NCBI RefSeq assembly: GCF_024623325.1
Contig: NZ_JANJZD010000011.1
Span: 1-64,000, forward strand
DNA: 64,000 bases
Direction of reading: 5' to 3'
Origin: Acetatifactor muris
Lineage (GTDB): Bacteria; Bacillota; Clostridia; Lachnospirales; Lachnospiraceae
Shown here: positions 60,779 through 64,000 of the stretch, piece after piece
How the letters are laid out: every line of letters begins with the position of its first letter
Position numbering within the stretch: position 1 is the stretch's first letter
Program-made: the position numbers and the translations under genes
Notes under the pieces: model-generated
The model's input: the letters and a program-made list of their open reading frames with translations, nothing else
Told to the model about the DNA's origin: nothing
The model's database searches: none

Positions 60779-61480
60779 TCAAATGCTTGCTTCGCCTTCG
60801 CTTAAGTCATTGCCCGCGGAAATAAAAAATCGCCACAGATAATCCGCGGCTTCCTCCGCATAATCGATTCCGATTCTCTTTCCCGCCTGAATCTGCTTCC
60901 GGGAAACTGCAATTCCCTCCGTCACATAAAAGGCATCGCTCTCCGTCATGTCCACATCATTGTCCGCTCTGGTAATCCCCATGGCAATACAGAGCTTGCC
61001 CGGCCCGTCTGCCAGATGCTTTTTCAGGGATACGGGACAGCTGTCCGGCGTATAGAGAGGCTTTTCCTTCTTCATCTGCCTTTTATTCAGCTCCGCCAGC
61101 CGCAGATTTACCATGCACTGACGGGATTCCCCGTCAGCCGGCACCACACTCCTGAGCAGAACAGCCTGTGGAATCCCCTCCGTCATGGCGGCAATATTCA
61201 TACAGCTGTACATACCGTAAATCAGATACACATAGGAGGTTCCTCCTTTGTGGTACATGGGTTCCGTCCGCTCCGTCCGTTTTCCGCCGTATGTGTGAGA
61301 GCCTTTATCGGATTCCCCCATATAGCTCTCCACCTCTGTGATGATACCTCTGACGGTTCCCGCTTCCGTCTCATGCACAAGTGTCTTCCCCAGAAGCTCT
61401 TTCGCCACAGTAATTCCGTCTCTGGCGAAAAATTCCCGCCCAAGACGTTCCGGCATGTTTCCGTTTCCCTTTTTTCCCAT
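60779..61480 (-). CDS. DNA-3-methyladenine glycosylase (AAG/MPG family)
   Basis: 233 residues from the ATG at 61480 (AAAGGA upstream); a longer frame from 61537 lacks a site. LLGKTLVHE, GIITEVESYMGESDKGSHTYGG (catalytic Glu in TEVESY) and TSYVYLIYGMYSCMNI with AVLLRSVVP are the AAG family motifs. It removes alkylated bases such as 3-methyladenine and hypoxanthine. A (TA)6 run near 61540-61552 lies in its promoter region. Confidence 0.93.
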   Translation of the reverse strand: MGKKGNGNMPERLGREFFARDGITVAKELLGKTLVHETEAGTVRGIITEVESYMGESDKGSHTYGGKRTERTEPMYHKGGTSYVYLIYGMYSCMNIAAMTEGIPQAVLLRSVVPADGESRQCMVNLRLAELNKRQMKKEKPLYTPDSCPVSLKKHLADGPGKLCIAMGITRADNDVDMTESDAFYVTEGIAVSRKQIQAGKRIGIDYAEEAADYLWRFFISAGNDLSEGEASI

Positions 61481-61582
61481 ATGTGAACAGTCCTTTTCTT
61501 TTTTTACATCATAACACATTTCTCTCACAGGTTCCACTATATATATATAACCAGCCTTCCCTTCTTCACAGGCATCACAGGC

Positions 61583-61624
61583 AAAAAGCTCCGGACCGTT
61601 CTGTCTGCCGGTCCGAAGCTTTTT
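61583..61624. terminator. terminator after the zinc-ribbon gene
   Basis: AAAAAGCTCCGGACCG (61583-61598) and CGGTCCGAAGCTTTTT (61609-61624) form a 16-bp stem with one mismatch and a 10-base loop, with T-runs on both strands. Confidence 0.9.
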
Positions 61625-61640
61625 GAAATTGATCCTGCTG

Positions 61641-61931
61641 TCAGCTCCCCTGTGCTTCCGTCTTCCACCTCTCCAGTGTGGGGAAATAAGCCATCAGCAT
61701 GGCCTTTGCCTCCTCTTTGGTTTTGGCGCGTCCTCCCTCCATTTCAAAAGGCACACAGAAATCCACCATTTCTTCCATGGTACATTTCTGAGCAAAATCC
61801 CCCTCCTTGAAGCAGTAGCAGCAGTATGCTTCATTCCTGCTTCCGTCTCCATTGGTGCCGTACTGTTCCTCCTGCATGGGCATTCCGCAGCTCTGGCAGA
61901 TTTTCAGATTCTCATTCATCTCGTTTCCCAT
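61641..61931 (-). CDS. small zinc-ribbon protein
   Basis: 96 residues from the ATG at 61931 (GGAGG seven bases upstream). CQSCGMPM and, 25 residues later, CCYCFKEG supply two Cys pairs for a zinc ribbon. The following FAQKCTMEEMVDFCVPF helix is typical of the 'putative zinc ribbon' family found in many Firmicutes. The function is unknown; it may bind nucleic acid or a partner protein. Confidence 0.8.
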   Translation of the reverse strand: MGNEMNENLKICQSCGMPMQEEQYGTNGDGSRNEAYCCYCFKEGDFAQKCTMEEMVDFCVPFEMEGGRAKTKEEAKAMLMAYFPTLERWKTEAQGS

Positions 61932-62133
61932 TTCTCGTCCTCCATTTTCCGTGGAACGGTACATGGCATACTCCTGTCCGGCACATATACCGTCCTGTTT
62001 TCTGCGTTTCAGAAAGGCTGAAGTATCATTCTGACCTGTCAGGCCCTTTCACAGGACAATCATACCATTTGAAATATGACATCAGCCTGTCATATTTTCA
62101 TAAATTCTAAAAACAGCTGCGACTCCCACCTTT

Positions 62134-63084
62134 TTATTCCGTTTCCCCATAGGATTCCGCCATCCGCCGAATCCGCCTGCCAATCTCCTCCCGCACCTGC
62201 CGCGGCTCCAGCACTCTGGCCGCAGGTCCGAAAGACAATATAAGTCCATACACCCAGTCATCCATATAACATTTCATATGAATTTCAAAATCTCCGGAGG
62301 GCAAAATGGTAATCTCATCCTCCTCAAATCTGTCATAGATTCGATAGGCTTCTCCCTTGTCAATCCACAGGGTGATTTCCAGCGGTATATCCTGTGAATC
62401 CTGTTCCGAAACCATACTTTCCGACTGTACATTCTGCGATTGTGGTTCTGATGTCAGACTTTCCGACATTTTTCCATCTTTCCTGTCAAAAGTCTCCTCC
62501 AGAACCCGGATACGTTTCATGCGCAGAACCTTGAACAGACGCTCGTCCTGCCTTGTCCGGCAAAATGCTTTCACATACCAGGTGTACTCTTTAAAAAGAA
62601 GCTGCACCGGTTCCACGGTACGGCTTCTCATCTCTCCATGCCGGCCATAGTAGTCAAATGTCATCACATGCCGGCCCAGGATCGCCTTTTTGATCTGCAC
62701 AAACAGGTCATTTCTTCTGCCGCTCCAGTCTGAAAAGTCAATGGCAACCCAGTTAACCGGCTCCATCCGGAAGAAATCTCCCAGACGCTTCAGAATCTCT
62801 TCTTCTTCCTCCGCTCCGGTTTCCCGCAGACTCACAAGCGCCGCCAGAATCTGCTGCTGTTCTTCTTCAGAGACCAGCAGCTTATCCAGCACAAAGGTTT
62901 CCATCAGACAGATTCCACCGTTTTTTCCCTTTCTGGCATAAACCGGGATGCCAGCCAGATTCAGGCTTTCCACATCCCGGTAAATCGTCCGCACGGACAC
63001 TTCAAACCGTTCCGCCAGCTCTCCCGCCGTAACTGTGCCCTTTTTCATTAAAACATAAATAATATTCAACAGTCGATATATCAT
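62134..63084 (-). CDS. YafY-type regulator with HTH and WYL domains
   Basis: 316 residues from the ATG at 63084, whose ribosome-binding site (AGGAG) lies in the last codons of the glycosylase gene before it. The N-terminal helix-turn-helix is TVTAGELAERFEVSVRTIYRD. The central WYL domain has VMTFDYYGRHGEMRSRTVEP and FKEYTWYVKAFCRTRQDERLF. A Ser/Gln-rich insertion at about 215-245 interrupts it. WYL regulators bind nucleic-acid or nucleotide signals and often control DNA-damage or defence genes, which fits its coupling to a DNA glycosylase. Confidence 0.88.
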   Translation of the reverse strand: MIYRLLNIIYVLMKKGTVTAGELAERFEVSVRTIYRDVESLNLAGIPVYARKGKNGGICLMETFVLDKLLVSEEEQQQILAALVSLRETGAEEEEEILKRLGDFFRMEPVNWVAIDFSDWSGRRNDLFVQIKKAILGRHVMTFDYYGRHGEMRSRTVEPVQLLFKEYTWYVKAFCRTRQDERLFKVLRMKRIRVLEETFDRKDGKMSESLTSEPQSQNVQSESMVSEQDSQDIPLEITLWIDKGEAYRIYDRFEEDEITILPSGDFEIHMKCYMDDWVYGLILSFGPAARVLEPRQVREEIGRRIRRMAESYGETE

Positions 63085-63085
63085 T

Positions 63086-63910
63086 TTACAGCTCCTGACA
63101 GGAAGGGCAAAAATACACTGTGCCGCCCAGATAATTCGCCTTTTGAATGATACTGCCGCAGAAGGGACAGGGTTTTCCAACGGTGTTCTTGCTGAGCAGG
63201 GTCACATATTCCCCCTTTTTCCCGAATATATCTTTTTCCGTATCCCGTCCCCCGGCATCCGTCATCCTGGAGAGTGTCTCTGTCACTGTCTCGTAAAGCT
63301 GTTTCCACCTGCTCTCCGTAAGGTTCCCTACCTTTTTTCTGGGATGCAGCCCTGCCCTCAGCAGGATATCCTGAAGCACGCCGTTGCCCAGTCCCGGGAT
63401 CCGCTGCTGTGTGGCCAGAAAGGCTTTCGCAGACATGGTGCCGGTACTCTCTTCCCGCAGCTTCCGGAAGTACCCGTAATCAAAATCCTCTGTCACGGGA
63501 AGCGGCTTTTCTTTGGCTGCCAGATAATAGGGATTGTCATACTCCTTCGGCTTTACCAGAGACATGGAACCGTACATCTGCACGGTACACACCAGCGAAC
63601 TGCCGTCATCCAGCGTCAGCCTGATCTGGTACCGTTCCGGCAGCTTCTCTCCCGGCAGAAAGCACCGCAGATTAATGCCGTCTCCCATCACAAAACTGTA
63701 TTCCCCCAGACTGACTTCCAGCATGCTGCCGATGCCCATGCTCTCTCCAATGACACAGCCTGTCATTGTCTTCGCATAAAAATCCGGTTCTCCGGTATAC
63801 CAGGCAAAGGAATGCTTCGTATGCGCCGCCTCCGTATCAACGATTTTCCTGCCTCGAAATCTCTGGTTCATCTGTTTCGCAAGATTTAAACTTTCAGGTA
63901 TCTCCAACAT
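63086..63910 (-). CDS. Fpg/Nei-family DNA glycosylase with non-proline N-terminus
   Basis: 274 residues, GAGGAAAAGG upstream. It begins MLEIPESLNLAKQMNQ where classical enzymes begin with catalytic Pro2-Glu3: Glu3 is kept, but residue 2 is Leu. The helix-two-turn-helix (FLATQQRIPGLGNGVLQDIL) and C-terminal zinc finger (CPFCGSIIQKA...YFCPSCQEL) are intact. A clostridial subfamily begins M-[IL]-EIPE, so this is probably its normal form, but its base-excision chemistry cannot use the N-terminal proline. It overlaps the WYL regulator unit, separated by 1 base. Confidence 0.88.
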   Translation of the reverse strand: MLEIPESLNLAKQMNQRFRGRKIVDTEAAHTKHSFAWYTGEPDFYAKTMTGCVIGESMGIGSMLEVSLGEYSFVMGDGINLRCFLPGEKLPERYQIRLTLDDGSSLVCTVQMYGSMSLVKPKEYDNPYYLAAKEKPLPVTEDFDYGYFRKLREESTGTMSAKAFLATQQRIPGLGNGVLQDILLRAGLHPRKKVGNLTESRWKQLYETVTETLSRMTDAGGRDTEKDIFGKKGEYVTLLSKNTVGKPCPFCGSIIQKANYLGGTVYFCPSCQEL

Positions 63911-63924
63911 GGCCTTTTCCTCAT

Positions 63925-64000
63925 TTATTCTTCCGAGATCTCAATCGAGATCGCATAGTCTAAAATCACGTTTCCTGCTTCATCCGGTGTCGTAAATTCC
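63925..64000 (-). CDS. partial gene, C-terminal end only
   Basis: The last 25 codons of a gene entering from the right edge: EFTTPDEAGNVILDYAISIE then ISEE and TAA at 63925. It ends 14 bases before the glycosylase start, so the two are probably co-transcribed. There is too little to identify. Confidence 0.6.
   Translation of the reverse strand, partial: EFTTPDEAGNVILDYAISIEISEE

Noticed and set aside
61540..61552. (TA)n run as a possible special element
   Set aside because: Short and in a promoter region; most likely ordinary AT-rich promoter DNA.

Overview
The window looks like a chromosomal segment of a spore-forming, sugar-fermenting anaerobic Firmicute, most likely a Lachnospiraceae-type Clostridium. 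The basis is SpoVT, AddAB instead of RecBCD, YesM/YesN sugar regulation, glycosidases of gut-polysaccharide users, VanR/BceR-style two-component systems, and strong AGGAGG ribosome-binding sites. This placement is inferred from gene families only. No rRNA, tRNA or CRISPR array was seen.

Layout. 0-6.6 kb is a scrapyard of mobile DNA: IS630 and IS4-type transposase remnants, a truncated XRE regulator, a BrnT/BrnA toxin-antitoxin pair, a GNAT enzyme, TnpV, the 3' stump of a tyrosine integrase beside a repeat-rich stretch, and an Rpn-family nuclease with a 12-nt tandem repeat. 6.6-13.2 kb holds a large histidine kinase and response regulator preceded by a three-gene ABC-2 exporter, whose leader contains a terminator overlapped by an 18-codon leader peptide. 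13.4-21.4 kb is an envelope block: a PgsA/phospholipase-D fusion under a palindromic operator, a regulator-kinase-lipoprotein operon, and asnB sharing a promoter motif with that operon. 21.5-27.4 kb is core: spoVT, nicotinate phosphoribosyltransferase, addA.

27.4-38.3 kb is a carbohydrate-use locus: GH78 rhamnosidase, two sugar ABC permeases, binding lipoprotein, YesN, YesM, and a beta-propeller glycosidase. It is interrupted at 36.67-37.21 kb by an unexplained 550-bp element with long imperfect inverted repeats; a shortened relative lies at 10.33-10.39 kb. 38.4-46.2 kb is mixed: two VOC proteins, AraC regulator, decayed Rpn gene, an orphan promoter, an unknown 381-aa protein, a decayed methyltransferase, a MATE exporter, and a KdgK-type kinase abutting the stump of an aldo/keto reductase. 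46.3-48.3 kb encodes the oddest protein, an EPSP synthase fused behind a multi-helix membrane domain. 48.4-55.4 kb: GH42 beta-galactosidase with a structured leader, and a BceAB-like exporter with its two-component system. 55.8-64 kb is DNA maintenance: rarA, addB (about 30 kb from addA), alkyladenine glycosylase, zinc-ribbon protein, WYL regulator, Fpg/Nei glycosylase, and a partial gene at the edge.

The best candidates for something undescribed are the membrane-anchored EPSP synthase, the intergenic inverted-repeat element family, the exporter attenuator with leader peptide, and the PgsA-PLD fusion placed next to an envelope-type two-component regulon that seems to include asnB.
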